A stretch of DNA of 64,000 bases from Pseudacidovorax sp. (GTDB lineage Bacteria > Pseudomonadota > Gammaproteobacteria > Burkholderiales > Burkholderiaceae_C): NCBI RefSeq assembly GCF_017991995.1, contig NZ_JAGOPN010000020.1, positions 62,001 to 126,000 of the forward strand, written 5' to 3'. This document shows positions 54,445 to 63,658 of this stretch, in pieces (within the stretch, counting starts at the first letter, position 1; each line of letters starts with the position of its first letter). The position numbers and the translations under genes are program-made. The notes beneath the pieces are model-generated. The model was not told where the DNA came from. It searched no databases and saw only the letters and a list, made by a program, of their open reading frames with translations.

Positions 54445-54696
54445 ATGGGCATCATCGGCACCATCCTCATCGGCTTCATCGTCGGCCTCGTGGCGCGCGC
54501 CATCAAGCCGGGCGACGACTCGGCGGGCTTCATCGTCACCACGCTGATCGGCATCGTGGGCTCCTTCATCGCCACCTACCTGGGCCAGGCGATGGGTTGG
54601 TACACGGTGGGGCAGCCGGCCGGCTTCATCGCCTCGGTGATCGGTGCCGTCGTCCTGCTGTTCGTCTGGGGCATGGTGGCCGGCCGCCGCCGCTGA
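54445..54696 (+). CDS. GlsB/YeaQ/YmgE family stress-response membrane protein
   Basis: 83 residues, three hydrophobic helices. It starts MGIIGTILIGFIVGLVARAI and has KPGDDSAGFIVTTLIGIVGSF and a C-terminal VIGAVVLLFVWGMVAGRRR. These transglycosylase-associated-type proteins respond to general stress. AAGGAG lies before the ATG. It follows the kinase by 48 bases and precedes CutA by four. Confidence 0.92.
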   Translation: MGIIGTILIGFIVGLVARAIKPGDDSAGFIVTTLIGIVGSFIATYLGQAMGWYTVGQPAGFIASVIGAVVLLFVWGMVAGRRR

Positions 54697-54700
54697 AGCC

Positions 54701-55036
54701 ATGACCGACACCGCATGCGTGGTGATGACCACGGCCGGCACCGAAGAAGAGGCCGAGGACCTGGCCGGCGCGATGGTCGAGGCGGGCCTGGCGGCCTGCG
54801 TGCAGATCCAGCGGGTGCGCAGCGTCTACCGCTGGGAAGGCGAGACCCGCCGCGAGCCCGAGTGGCTGCTGATCTGCAAGACGCGCGCGGGCCGCTTCGA
54901 GGCACTGCAGGCGCTGATCCAGGAGCGGCACAGCTATGCCGTGCCCGAGGTGGTGCAGTTGCCCATCACGGCCGGCTCGCCGGCCTATCTGCGCTGGCTG
55001 GCCGAGGCCACGGCCGAGCCGCCTGCCGCTGCCTGA
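54701..55036 (+). CDS. cutA: Divalent-cation tolerance protein CutA
   Basis: 111 residues, standard length. CutA pattern: VVMTTAGTEEEAEDLAGAMVEAGLAACVQI, SVYRWEGETRREPEWLLICKT and HSYAVPEVVQLPITAGSPAYLRWL. It forms very stable trimers linked to copper tolerance. The ATG lies four bases after the preceding stop. It converges with the phosphatase gene with no gap. Confidence 0.94.
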   Translation: MTDTACVVMTTAGTEEEAEDLAGAMVEAGLAACVQIQRVRSVYRWEGETRREPEWLLICKTRAGRFEALQALIQERHSYAVPEVVQLPITAGSPAYLRWLAEATAEPPAAA

Positions 55037-55711
55037 TCAGGCGTACGTCACCCACTTCTCGTACGCGGGGCCGTCCAGGTGCGGCAGCGTGTTGTAGGTC
55101 ACCAGCATGTGCCGCTTGGGCGTGAATGCGAATTCGGTGACCGCCGTGTTGCGGATGCGCAGGTTCAGCTCGATGGTGGTCTCGGGCGAGGTGCCCAGCA
55201 CATGGCCCACTGCCGTCGAGATCGGCCCGCCGCTGCTCACCACCAGCACCTTCGCGCCATGGTGGCGGTCGCGCACATGGTCCAGCGCGGTCGTCACGCC
55301 CGCCAGGAAGTCCACATAGCTCGGCATGCCCACGGGCGCTGCCTGCCCGTTCATCCAGGCGGCCAGGCCCTGGCGCAGCAGGCGGAAATGGGCCTTGTAC
55401 AGCTCGGGCGTGTCGGCCTTGGGCAGCTTCTCCGGATGGATGGTGGCGACCACCGCCTCGCTGTCGTATTCGTTCAGGCCCGGCCAGGGCAGCACGTCCT
55501 GCGGCGGCAGCTGCATGCCGCGGGTGATGCCTTCCCAGGTCTCGCGGTGGCGGCGCAGGGTGCCGGTGATGACGGCATCGAAGCGCATGCCGCGCTCGCG
55601 CCAGTATTCGCCCAGCCGCTCGGCCTGGCGGTGGCCGAGTTCGCTGAGGCGGTCGTAGTCGTCGGAGCCGAAGGAGGCCTGGCCGTGGCGCACGAGGTAG
55701 AGCGTTCCCAT
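55037..55711 (-). CDS. Histidine phosphatase family protein
   Basis: 224 residues. The RHG catalytic motif is YLVRHGQASFGSDDYDRLSELGHRQAERLG, with VVSSGGPISTAV holding the second catalytic region (the usual H is replaced by S-S-G-G here in the alignment as read). Family members remove phosphate from sugars, nucleotides or proteins. The frame upstream of the ATG is open but non-protein. Next gene upstream on this strand is 122 bases away, separated by a palindrome. Confidence 0.88.
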   Translation of the reverse strand: MGTLYLVRHGQASFGSDDYDRLSELGHRQAERLGEYWRERGMRFDAVITGTLRRHRETWEGITRGMQLPPQDVLPWPGLNEYDSEAVVATIHPEKLPKADTPELYKAHFRLLRQGLAAWMNGQAAPVGMPSYVDFLAGVTTALDHVRDRHHGAKVLVVSSGGPISTAVGHVLGTSPETTIELNLRIRNTAVTEFAFTPKRHMLVTYNTLPHLDGPAYEKWVTYA

Positions 55712-55799
55712 GGCGGGCGATTGTCCAAAGCGGGCCGGCGGCGCTTGTCGCGCGTGGGACGGTATGCGCGGTGGCCGTCGCTTCGGTGACCCGGCCTCG

Positions 55800-55826
55800 C
55801 TCCCTCTCCCCTTGCGGGAGAGGGAG
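55800..55826. repeat. Intergenic palindrome, 11-bp perfect stem (CTCCCTCTCCC)
   Basis: CTCCCTCTCCC and GGGAGAGGGAG flank CTTGC, eight bases after the stop of the threonine dehydratase-like gene in its direction of transcription. No T run follows on that strand. This motif is a widespread proteobacterial intergenic repeat (from memory); it may act as a weak terminator or mRNA stabiliser. Confidence 0.7.
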
Positions 55827-55833
55827 GCAATCC

Positions 55834-56817
55834 TCAGCCCTCGTTGGCGCCCGCAGTCAGCACCTCGGCGAACAGGGGCGCATCCACATTGCCGCCGGTC
55901 AGCGCCAGCCCGATGCGCTGGCCTGCCCAGCGGCCCCGCTGCTGCAGCGCCGCGGCCAGCGCGGCGGCGCCGGCGCCTTCGGCCACGTTGTGCGTGGCGG
56001 TGTAGAGCAGGCGCATCGCGCCAGCCACCTCGTCGTCGGTGACGGCCACCACGTCCTCGGCCTGCGCGCGCACGACGGCCACCGACTCGGCCACCGGCGT
56101 GCGGCAGGCCATGCCGTCGGCGATGCGCGTGGTGGCGGGCGATTCCACCAGCGTGCCGCTGCGCCAGGATTGCAGGCAGGCGTCCGCATGCGCGGACACC
56201 ACGCCCACCAGCCGCGTGGACACGCCGCAGTGGGCCCGTGCCGCCGCGGCACCGGCGAAGCCCGAGCCCAGCCCGATCGGCACGAAGAGCACGTCCGGCG
56301 CGCCGCCGGCCGCCTTCGTCGCCTCGAAGAATTCCACGTAGGCCGTGGCCACGCCGCGCACCAGGTCGCGGTGGAAGGAGGGGATGCGGTGCAGCCCGTG
56401 CTGCGCCGCCAGCGCGGCCGCATGGTCGGCGGCGGCCTGGAAGTCGTCGCCGTGCTCGACCAGCTCCACGCCCAGGGCGCGCATGGCGGCGTTCTTCTCG
56501 ACCGAGTTGCCGTGCGGCACCACGATGGTGGCCTGCAGGCCGTGGCGCCGGGCCGCGAAGCCGACCGACTGGCCATGGTTGCCGCGCGTGGCGCTGATCA
56601 CATGCCGTACCGCGGGCTGGGTGCGGCGCAGTTCCTCGAAATAGGTCAGCCCGCCGCGCACCTTGAAGGCGCCCACGGGCGTGTGGTTCTCGTGCTTGAT
56701 CCAGGTCTCGGTGCCCAGCGCCTGCTCGATCAGCGGCCAGCGGTACTGCGGCGTGGGAGGCAGGGCGCTGCGCACGGTGGCCAGTGCGGCCGCGATGTCG
56801 TCGGGCGTGAAGCGCAT
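55834..56817 (-). CDS. Threonine/serine dehydratase-like PLP enzyme
   Basis: 327 residues. The PLP lysine is K52 in HENHTPVGAFKVRGG, the phosphate-binding loop is GLGSGFAGAA and the substrate loop is SATRGNHGQSVGFAARRHG. Fold type II deaminases of this type act on threonine, serine or hydroxy-amino acids. No C-terminal ACT regulatory domain is present, so it is a catabolic-type enzyme. Last gene of the long leftward run. Confidence 0.9.
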   Translation of the reverse strand: MRFTPDDIAAALATVRSALPPTPQYRWPLIEQALGTETWIKHENHTPVGAFKVRGGLTYFEELRRTQPAVRHVISATRGNHGQSVGFAARRHGLQATIVVPHGNSVEKNAAMRALGVELVEHGDDFQAAADHAAALAAQHGLHRIPSFHRDLVRGVATAYVEFFEATKAAGGAPDVLFVPIGLGSGFAGAAAARAHCGVSTRLVGVVSAHADACLQSWRSGTLVESPATTRIADGMACRTPVAESVAVVRAQAEDVVAVTDDEVAGAMRLLYTATHNVAEGAGAAALAAALQQRGRWAGQRIGLALTGGNVDAPLFAEVLTAGANEG

Positions 56818-56906
56818 GGGGGATCCTCGAAGGTGCGGGCGAACAGGCCGGAGCAGAAGGCGGTCGGGCGCCCGGAAGGTGCGGATGAGGCCGGTGCGGG
56901 CTGGGG

Positions 56907-57857
56907 TCAGAGCAGCACCTGGCCCTCGATGCAGTCGGCCACGTCGCCGCCGATCCAGATCTGGCCCGAGGCGTCCTGCGCCACATGCACCCGGCCGTCA
57001 CGGCCCAGGCACTGGCCCTGGCCGGCGACGTAGCGCGTCGGCATCAGGCCATCGGCGATGAGCCACTGCGCCAGGCTGGCGTTGAGGCTGCCGGTCACCG
57101 GGTCTTCCTCCACGCCGATGGGGGCGGCGAAGCCGCGCACCTCCAGATCGACCGACGGCGCGGCCACTGCTGCGGCGGCCGCCGTGCTGCTGCGCGCCCC
57201 GAAGGCGCGGGCCTCGCGGTTGGCGCGGCCGATGAGCGGTGGTGCGCCGGCATCCTGGGCGTCCGTGCGTGCCGCCACGCCCACCTTCTGGCCCAGCGCC
57301 TTGAGCGCCGCGTGATCCGGCCGCAGCGCCAGCACGGTGTCGGGGCTGTCCAGCAGCAGGCCCAGCCAGACCGGCCCATTGTTGAGGCACTGCGCCGCCT
57401 CGATCTGCGAGGCCTTCAGGCCCAGGGCCGCGGCCACCTTGGACAGCAGCATGGGGCTGGGCGCGCTGCGCTGCAGCGGCGGCGCGGCGAAGGCCAGGCG
57501 TTCGCCCTCGACGCGGATCGGCACCAGGCCGATGGCGCATTCCTGCACGATGCCACCGGCTCGCCGTGGCCGGCCGCCGTGGGCCAGCCAGGCGCGGCAG
57601 GTGCCCAGGGTGGGGTGGCCGGCGAAGGGCAGCTCGCCGCCGGGCGTGAAGATGCGCACCCGGTAGTCCGCACCGCCGGCGGCGCCTTCGGCGGTGGGCG
57701 GCAGCACGAAGGTGGTTTCCGACAGGTTGGTCCAGCGCGCGAAGCGCTGCATGGCCTCGTCGTCCAGGTCCTGGCCGTCCAGCACCACGGCGACCGGATT
57801 GCCGCGGGTGGGCGTGTCGGTGAAGACGTCGGGCTGGCGGAAGGGGCGGGTTCTCAT
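56907..57857 (-). CDS. PhzF-family isomerase/epimerase-like protein (first of two)
   Basis: 316 residues. DAP-epimerase-like fold with FTDTPTRGNPVAVVLDG near the N-terminus, E47 in LSETTFVLPP as the expected catalytic acid, FAGHPTLGTCRAWLA, and GVEEDPVTGSLNASLAQWL. PhzF-type proteins isomerise small metabolites; outside phenazine clusters the substrate is unknown. A second PhzF gene lies two genes upstream; the two are only moderately similar, so they are not a recent duplication. Confidence 0.9.
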   Translation of the reverse strand: MRTRPFRQPDVFTDTPTRGNPVAVVLDGQDLDDEAMQRFARWTNLSETTFVLPPTAEGAAGGADYRVRIFTPGGELPFAGHPTLGTCRAWLAHGGRPRRAGGIVQECAIGLVPIRVEGERLAFAAPPLQRSAPSPMLLSKVAAALGLKASQIEAAQCLNNGPVWLGLLLDSPDTVLALRPDHAALKALGQKVGVAARTDAQDAGAPPLIGRANREARAFGARSSTAAAAAVAAPSVDLEVRGFAAPIGVEEDPVTGSLNASLAQWLIADGLMPTRYVAGQGQCLGRDGRVHVAQDASGQIWIGGDVADCIEGQVLL

Positions 57858-57963
57858 GGCGGGACTCGGGAAGCGGAAATGAAGGAGGAAGCGGAGGGGG
57901 CGGCGCCGGGGCGCCTGCGGGCGCTGGTCGGGCGCCAGGTGTCGCGGGCGGGCCCGCGGCGGA

Positions 57964-58605
57964 TCAGGCCAGCGCCAGATCCAGCACGCCGAGGGCGGCC
58001 GGCCGGGTGCGCAGCGCATCGAACCAGCGCTCCAAGTTCGGCCAGGCCGGGCGGCGGTACTCGGCCGGCGGCAGGCCGAACCAGCGATGCACTTCGCAGG
58101 CGACCGGGATGTCGGCCATGGTGAAGCGCTCGCCGGTCATGAAGTCGCGGCCGGCCAGGTGGGCATCCAGCATGGCCATCAGCGGCTCGGTCGCGGCGAT
58201 GGAGGCGGCGACGGCCTGCACATCGCGCTCGGCGGCCGGCACGCGCACCAGTTGCACAAAGGCATCGCGGCCCGCGGGGTTGAGCGTGGTCTGCTGCCAG
58301 TCCATCCAGCGTTCGGCGTCGAAGCGCGCCTCCAGCGGCTCGGGATACATGAGTCCGTGCGAATGGCGGGCGCAGAGGTAGCGCACGATGACGTTGCTTT
58401 CCCACAGCACGAAGCGGGCGTCGCCCTCGCCGTCCTGCAGCAGCGGCACCAGCGCATTGGGATTCATCGCCAGGTACTCGGGCGTGTGCACCAGGCCGTG
58501 GGCACCGCCGGCCTCGGTGCGCTGGAAGTCCAGGCCGAGTTCCTGCGCACACCACACCACCTTGCGCACGTTGATCGAGCTGATGCGGCCCCAGAGATTG
58601 AGCAT
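57964..58605 (-). CDS. Glutathione S-transferase family protein
   Basis: 213 residues. The N-terminal thioredoxin-like domain has LWGRISSINVRKVVWCAQEL (Ser as candidate catalytic residue), NPNALVPLLQDG with the cis-proline, and ESNVIVRYLCARH. The helical C-terminal domain has FTMADIPVACEVHRWFG, the N-capping motif. It conjugates or transfers glutathione to small molecules. Lies between the two PhzF genes, in the same direction. Confidence 0.92.
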   Translation of the reverse strand: MLNLWGRISSINVRKVVWCAQELGLDFQRTEAGGAHGLVHTPEYLAMNPNALVPLLQDGEGDARFVLWESNVIVRYLCARHSHGLMYPEPLEARFDAERWMDWQQTTLNPAGRDAFVQLVRVPAAERDVQAVAASIAATEPLMAMLDAHLAGRDFMTGERFTMADIPVACEVHRWFGLPPAEYRRPAWPNLERWFDALRTRPAALGVLDLALA

Positions 58606-58630
58606 GGGTCGGTTTCCTTGTCGAAGCGGG

Positions 58631-59479
58631 TCAGGGGGTCATCATGCGGGCGGTGCCGCGCACGCGGATCGAAGCGCCAGGCGTGTGAGCGATATCCGCC
58701 TGCAGGCGGCAGAGCACGCCCATGTCCTCGCCCTGCGTGATGGCGATGGTGCCGCCATGCGGCCAGCGCCGGTCGCGCAGGTAGCCGCCCAGCGCGGCGG
58801 CAGCGGCGCCGGTGGCCGGGTCTTCGTAGACGCCACCGCCTGCGAAGGGATTGCGCACATGGAAGCGCTGGGGGCTTTCGGCATGCGCCAGCACGATCGT
58901 CGCCAGGCCTGCGCGCTGCATCAGTTCGCGACCGGACTCGAAGTCGTAGTGCATGGCGGCCAGCCGGGCCCGGTCCCGCAGGGCCAGCAGAAAGTGGTCG
59001 GCGCCGCCGTGGATCACGGCCGGGGGAAGGCGCGGGTCCAGGTCGGGCTCAGTCAGGTCGAACAGCGCGAGGGCCTCGGCCTTCCAGGCTGCGTCGAGGG
59101 GCTGGCTGCGCGTGGGCGGCGACTGCAGCGCGGCCTGCATGAGGCCGGCAGCCGATGGGCGGTCGCGGCTTCCCTCCACCGTGATCCGCGCGGCGTTGAG
59201 CGTGAGCGCGAACGTTCCGTCGCCGTACGCTCGCGCCAGTGCGGCACCCAGGGCGATGGTGGCGTGGCCGCAGAAAGGCACCTCGGCCGCCGGAGAGAAG
59301 TAGCGCACCCGCCAGGTGCCGTCCGCCATCGGCGCGGCGAACACGGTTTCGGAATAGCCGAGCGTCGTGGCGAGTTGCTGCATCTGCCCGTCGTCGGGCA
59401 GGCTGTCGCCGATCACGACGCCCGCCGGGTTGCCGCCGCGTGGGCCGTCGGAGAAGGCGGCGATGTGCTGGACATTCAT
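58631..59479 (-). CDS. PhzF-family isomerase/epimerase-like protein (second)
   Basis: 282 residues. Conserved segments are AFSDGPRGGNPAGVVIGD, E44 in LGYSETVFAAP, VPFCGHATIALGAALA and YEDPATGAAAAALGGYLR. A separate family branch from the 316-residue PhzF downstream. The start is the first ATG after 37 bases from the LysE gene. Substrate unknown; an amino-acid-derived lactone or dicarboxylate is possible in view of the neighbours. Confidence 0.9.
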   Translation of the reverse strand: MNVQHIAAFSDGPRGGNPAGVVIGDSLPDDGQMQQLATTLGYSETVFAAPMADGTWRVRYFSPAAEVPFCGHATIALGAALARAYGDGTFALTLNAARITVEGSRDRPSAAGLMQAALQSPPTRSQPLDAAWKAEALALFDLTEPDLDPRLPPAVIHGGADHFLLALRDRARLAAMHYDFESGRELMQRAGLATIVLAHAESPQRFHVRNPFAGGGVYEDPATGAAAAALGGYLRDRRWPHGGTIAITQGEDMGVLCRLQADIAHTPGASIRVRGTARMMTP

Positions 59480-59516
59480 GGTGTCTAGAGCTTGGAAGTG
59501 CGCCGGGGAAGCGCGA

Positions 59517-60155
59517 TCAGGCCACGGCAGGGCGCGCCATCACCAGCAGCCGCAGCGCTAGGCCGAACATCACGCTGGCCAGCAGCCGCTGGCGCAGGCG
59601 TGCACTGCCTTCGCCTGCGGCCATGCGCCGCGCCACCAGGCCCGCGGCGCTGCCCAGCGAGGTGTTGAAGGCCAGCGAGACGACCGCCATCACGGCGCCG
59701 AGCTGCACCATCTGCACGCCGACCGGCCCCCGGTCGGGATGCGCGAACTGCGGCAGGAAGACGACGAAGAAGAGCAGCGCCTTGGGATTCATCAGCGTAT
59801 GGAAGAAGCCCATGCGTGCGATGTGCAGGCCGCGCCTGGGTCCGGCACCTTGTGCTGCTGCCGCACCGGAGCCGGCGCGCAGGGCCTGCACGCCCAGCCA
59901 CACCAGGTAGGCCGCACCCGCCCAGCGCAGCAGGTCGAAGGCCGGGGCCCATGCAGCCAACAGCGCGGCCACGCCGCTGGCGGCCGCCAGCGCGAGCACC
60001 AGGTCTGCCAGGGCGATGCCAACGGCGCCCGCGAATGCGCCGCGTGGCCCGTGCGCCGCACCCTGCGCCAGGATGAAGGCCATGTTCGGCCCCGGCGAGG
60101 CCAGCAGCGCAAGCACGGCCAGCAGGAAGAGGCCCAGGGTGGTGCCAGCGATCAT
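59517..60155 (-). CDS. LysE/RhtB-family exporter
   Basis: 212 residues, about six helices. Family hallmark LALLASPGPNMAFILAQGAAHGPRGAFA at the start, LLRWAGAAYLVWLGVQALRAG in the middle and GFFHTLMNPKALLFFVVFLPQF. It exports amino acids or derivatives. A second LysE-type gene heads the run at 63033-63632. Starts 17 bases after the DJ-1-like gene. Confidence 0.9.
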   Translation of the reverse strand: MIAGTTLGLFLLAVLALLASPGPNMAFILAQGAAHGPRGAFAGAVGIALADLVLALAAASGVAALLAAWAPAFDLLRWAGAAYLVWLGVQALRAGSGAAAAQGAGPRRGLHIARMGFFHTLMNPKALLFFVVFLPQFAHPDRGPVGVQMVQLGAVMAVVSLAFNTSLGSAAGLVARRMAAGEGSARLRQRLLASVMFGLALRLLVMARPAVA

Positions 60156-60172
60156 GGGTGCGTGTCCGTTGA

Positions 60173-60790
60173 TCAGGCGGGCGTCGCAGCCGCCGGCAGG
60201 TAAGGCGCGACGGCCGCCATCGCGCGGGCCACGTAGTCGTCCTTCTCGCCGACGGGCGCGACGTAGTGCAGCGCTGAGCGGGCCGCGGCGATGCCTTCGC
60301 TGCGCGCGATCAGCCAGGCGGCCAGGTAGGGCGAGGCCAGGCAGCCGCCGGCCGTGGCGACGTTGCCGTCGGCAAAGAAGGGCTGGTCGAGCACGCGCAC
60401 GCCGGCCTCCTGGACCCAGGGCTTGGTCGTGAGGTCGGTGCAGGCGGGCACTGTGCCCAGCAGGCCCAGGCGCGCCAGCACCAGCGTGCCGGAGCACTGG
60501 GCGCCGATGAGCTGGCGCGCCGGGTCGAGCCGCAGCTGCGCCATCAGCGCCGCATCGGCCACCACCTCGCGCGTGCGGATGCCGCTGCCCACCAGCACGG
60601 CGTCGGCCTGGGCGGCTTCTTCCAGCGAGGCGGTGGCCTCCAGCGTGACGCCGTTCATCGACGTGACGCGCGCCGTGGGCGCGGCCAGCGTGACGCGCCA
60701 GCCGGGCCGCTTGATGCGGTTGAGCACGCCCAGGGCGATCAGCGAGTCGAGCTCGTTGAAACCGTCGAAGGTGAGGATGGCGGTGTGCAT
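60173..60790 (-). CDS. DJ-1/PfpI family protein
   Basis: 205 residues. The nucleophile elbow GAQCSGTLVLARLGLL gives C99; the fold also shows LTFDGFNELDSLIALGVL, and GSGIRT. Members are glyoxalase III-like, chaperone-like or isonitrile hydratase-like; the lack of a GATase triad histidine next to Cys makes an amidotransferase unlikely. Stands between the LysE gene and the aminotransferase. Confidence 0.88.
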   Translation of the reverse strand: MHTAILTFDGFNELDSLIALGVLNRIKRPGWRVTLAAPTARVTSMNGVTLEATASLEEAAQADAVLVGSGIRTREVVADAALMAQLRLDPARQLIGAQCSGTLVLARLGLLGTVPACTDLTTKPWVQEAGVRVLDQPFFADGNVATAGGCLASPYLAAWLIARSEGIAAARSALHYVAPVGEKDDYVARAMAAVAPYLPAAATPA

Positions 60791-60812
60791 GGTTCTGGCC
60801 CCGGCGACGGCG

Positions 60813-62027
60813 TCAGTGGGCGGCGGCCAGTTGCTGCTGCACCTGCGCCGCGGCGCGGTGGGCCAGTGCCTCGCGCACCGTCTCGGCCAGGGCGGCGATG
60901 GCGGTCGCGATCTGCTGCTCGGTGGCAGTCACGAAGGACAGGCGCAGCGTGCGCGGATCGGGCTCACCGGCATAGAAGGGCGAGCCGGGGACGAAGGCCA
61001 CGTTGCGCTCCACGGCCTGGGCCAGCAGCGCCGTCGCGTCGATGCCCTCTGGCATGCGCAGCCACAGGAACATGCCGCCCTTGGGCACGTTGAACTCGAC
61101 GTCCAGGCCCTTCATCTCGCGCTGCAGGGCGTCCACCATCGCGTCGCGCTGCGCCTTGTAGAGCGCGCGGATCTTGGGCACATGCCGCTCCAGGAAGCCG
61201 CCCTGCATCACGGTGCTCACCATGCGCTGCGTGAAAATGGGCGTGTGCAGGTCCACGGCCTGCTTGGCCTGCAGCAGCTTGGGGTACAGCGCCTTGGGCG
61301 CCACCAGGAAGCCCAGCCGCAGGCCCGGCGCCAGCACCTTGGAGAAGGAGCCCAGGTAGATGCAGCCCTCGGGGTTGCGCGCCGTCAGCGGCAGCGGCGG
61401 CGCCTCGTCGAACCACAGCTCGCCGTAGGGGTTGTCTTCGATGATGGGCAGGCCCGCGGCCTGGGCGGCGGCCGAGACGGCGGCGCGGCGCGCCTCGCTC
61501 ATGGTGCGGCCGGTGGGGTTCTGGAAGTTGGGCAGCAGGTAGATGAAGCGGGCGCCGGCGGCCTTGGCGCTCAGGTCCTCGGGCAGCACGCCTTCGGCAT
61601 CGCTGGCCACGCTGACGGCCTGCGGCTCCATGGGGCTGAAGGCCTGCAGCGCGCCGAGGTAGGTGGGCGTCTCCACCAGCACCTTGGCTTGCGGGTCGAT
61701 CAGCACCTTGGCGATCAGGTCCAGGCCCTGCTGCGAGCCGGTGGTGATCAGCACCTGGTCGGCCTCCACGTCCCAGGGCAGCATGTCGGCCACGGCCTGG
61801 CGCAGCGGCGCATAGCCCTCGCTGGCCGCGTACTGCAGCGCACCCTGGCCGTCGGTGGCCAGCACCTCGGCGCAGGCGGCGGCGAACTCCGTCACCGGGA
61901 AGGTCTTGGGCGAGGGCAGGCCGCCGGCCAGGCTGATCACGTTGGGCCGTTCCGTCACCTTGAGGATCTCGCGGATGGCGGAGGGGTTCATCTTCTCGGC
62001 GCGGGCGGCGAGTTTCCAGGTCGTCAT
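60813..62027 (-). CDS. PLP-dependent aminotransferase (2-aminoadipate/MocR-type, fold I)
   Basis: 404 residues. The PLP lysine is K230 in YLGSFSKVLAPGLRLGFLV; other fold I features are SLAGGLPSPKTFP, TTGSQQGLDLIAKVL, PTYLGALQAF, LPNFQNPTG and EDNPYGELWF. This is the LysN/2-aminoadipate aminotransferase-like group. It is free-standing (no HTH). In this run it could make or degrade the amino acid that the exporters handle. Confidence 0.92.
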   Translation of the reverse strand: MTTWKLAARAEKMNPSAIREILKVTERPNVISLAGGLPSPKTFPVTEFAAACAEVLATDGQGALQYAASEGYAPLRQAVADMLPWDVEADQVLITTGSQQGLDLIAKVLIDPQAKVLVETPTYLGALQAFSPMEPQAVSVASDAEGVLPEDLSAKAAGARFIYLLPNFQNPTGRTMSEARRAAVSAAAQAAGLPIIEDNPYGELWFDEAPPLPLTARNPEGCIYLGSFSKVLAPGLRLGFLVAPKALYPKLLQAKQAVDLHTPIFTQRMVSTVMQGGFLERHVPKIRALYKAQRDAMVDALQREMKGLDVEFNVPKGGMFLWLRMPEGIDATALLAQAVERNVAFVPGSPFYAGEPDPRTLRLSFVTATEQQIATAIAALAETVREALAHRAAAQVQQQLAAAH

Positions 62028-62094
62028 GGGGTGCTCCTTGTCGGGTTGTCGTGTGCCAGGCCTCGCGGGGGCGGGGCAGGGTCTTGCAAAAGGG

Positions 62095-63036
62095 TCAGAG
62101 GGGTCGGTCGGTGACGGGGCGCGCCGCCGCGGGCGGCTGGGCGAGCTTCTTGCCGAGCAGCACCGTCGCCACCACGGCGAGGGCGAAGCCCAGTGTCATG
62201 GCATCGATGCGCTCGCCCAGGATGGGCACCGCCGCCAGGATCGAGAAGAAGGGCTGCAGCAGCTGCGCCTGGCTCACGCGCAGCGCGCCGCCCAGCGCCA
62301 GGCCACGGTACCAGGCGAAGAAGCCCGCCCACATGGAGAACACGCCCAGGTACACCAGGCCACCCCACGCGACCGGCGCGACAGGCGCCGTGGGCCACAG
62401 AAGGAAGGTGGCCGGCAGCGTCACCGGCAACGCCAGCACGCAGACCCAGCAGATCACGCGCTCCGCACCCAGTGCCGGTGTGACCTGCGCGCCGTAGATG
62501 TAGCCCGCCGAGGCCGCGACCACGCCGCCCACCAGCAGCAGGTCGGCCGGGTCGAGGCCGAAGCCGCCCTGCGGCGAGGCGCGCAGCAGCGAGAACACGA
62601 TCACCAGCGCGCTGCCGGCCACCGCGCACAGCCAGAAACCCCAGTGCGCCCGCTGGCGCAGCACCATCGCGGCGATCACGGCGGTCACCAGCGGCAGCAG
62701 GGCCGTGACCACGGCCGCATGGCCGGCCGTGACTGTACGCAGGGCCAGCGCCAGCAGCAGCGGATAGCCCAGGGCATTGCCCAGCGTGGCGAAGGCCAGC
62801 GGTCGCCAGTGCTGGCGCTGCGGCAGTGGCGAGCGGGTGACCAGCAGGAAGGCGGCCGACAGCAGCCCCGCCAGCGCCGCGCGGCCCAGGGTCACGAACC
62901 AGGGCGAGAGCTGCGGCGCCTCGGCCGTGCCCGTGGCCAGGCGGGTGGCCGGCAGCGTGATGCCGAACACGGCCACGCCCAGGATGCCGAGCCACAGGCC
63001 CAGGCGCTGGTCGCGGGCATGCGTGCTCGTGCTCAT
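62095..63036 (-). CDS. EamA/DMT-family transporter
   Basis: 313 residues with ten hydrophobic helices in two EamA halves: GLWLGILGVAVFGITLPATR, LLSAAFLLV, ALRTVTAGHAAVVTALLPLVTAVIA, then LLVGGVVAASAGYIYGAQV, GGLVYLGVFSMWAGFFAWYR and FFSILAAVPILGERI. Typical of metabolite exporters. It overlaps the upstream LysE gene by four bases, so the two exporters are translated together. Confidence 0.9.
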   Translation of the reverse strand: MSTSTHARDQRLGLWLGILGVAVFGITLPATRLATGTAEAPQLSPWFVTLGRAALAGLLSAAFLLVTRSPLPQRQHWRPLAFATLGNALGYPLLLALALRTVTAGHAAVVTALLPLVTAVIAAMVLRQRAHWGFWLCAVAGSALVIVFSLLRASPQGGFGLDPADLLLVGGVVAASAGYIYGAQVTPALGAERVICWVCVLALPVTLPATFLLWPTAPVAPVAWGGLVYLGVFSMWAGFFAWYRGLALGGALRVSQAQLLQPFFSILAAVPILGERIDAMTLGFALAVVATVLLGKKLAQPPAAARPVTDRPL

Positions 63037-63632
63037 GCCTTCACCATCCACGCCGCCGTCAGCACGAGCAGCAGCGCCATCGCGCGGTTGAACATCAGCA
63101 GTCGCCGACCCTGCGCCAGCCAGCCGCGCAGCAGCGCGCCGGCAGCCGCATAGGCCAGGTTGCTCGCGAGCGCGAAGAGGATCATCACGCCCGTCACGAT
63201 GCCCGTGCGCACCATCGGCTGCGCCTGCCCGCTCACCCAGCCCGCCACGATGGCCAGGGCCAGCAGCCAGGCCTTGATGTTGACGAACTGCAGGCCCACG
63301 CCCTGCCAGAAACCCACCTGCAATTGCGCGGCCGAGGCCTGCGCCATCCGGTCTGCGCCCCACAGGCGCCAGGCCATCCACAGCAGGTAGGCAATGCCCG
63401 CGGCCTTGACAGCCACGCGCACCGCGGGCGCGGCGGTCACCAGCGCACCCAGGCCGGCCGCCGTCAGCAACAGCAAGAGGCTCCAGCCCACCGGCACCGC
63501 GCAGACGAAGCGCATGGCCCGCGGCAGGCCGCCATTGGCGGCCAGCGTGGTCGAGAGCGTGGTGTTGGGGCCCGGCGAGAAGCTCATCGCCGAGGCCAGC
63601 ACCAGCAGCGCGGTGAATTCTTGCCAGGTCAT
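63033..63632 (-). CDS. LysE/RhtB-family exporter (head of the leftward run)
   Basis: 199 residues. Conserved FTALLVLASAMSFSPGPNTTLSTTLAANGG, GIAYLLWMAWRLWGA, VGFWQGVGLQFVNIKAWLLALAIV. Start ATG at 63632 is the first that begins the conserved helix; the upstream part is regulatory sequence. Promoter and operator lie in 63633-63724, shared with the divergent MocR gene. Confidence 0.9.
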   Translation of the reverse strand: MTWQEFTALLVLASAMSFSPGPNTTLSTTLAANGGLPRAMRFVCAVPVGWSLLLLLTAAGLGALVTAAPAVRVAVKAAGIAYLLWMAWRLWGADRMAQASAAQLQVGFWQGVGLQFVNIKAWLLALAIVAGWVSGQAQPMVRTGIVTGVMILFALASNLAYAAAGALLRGWLAQGRRLLMFNRAMALLLVLTAAWMVKA

Positions 63633-63658
63633 GGAGGGCCACTCTACACTTTGGCGCC

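Noticed and set aside
50770..54741. A 1323-codon open frame opposite LysR, creatininase and kinase genes
   Set aside because: It is an antisense shadow rich in His, Arg, Gln and Gly with no domain; the opposing genes have conserved catalytic motifs.
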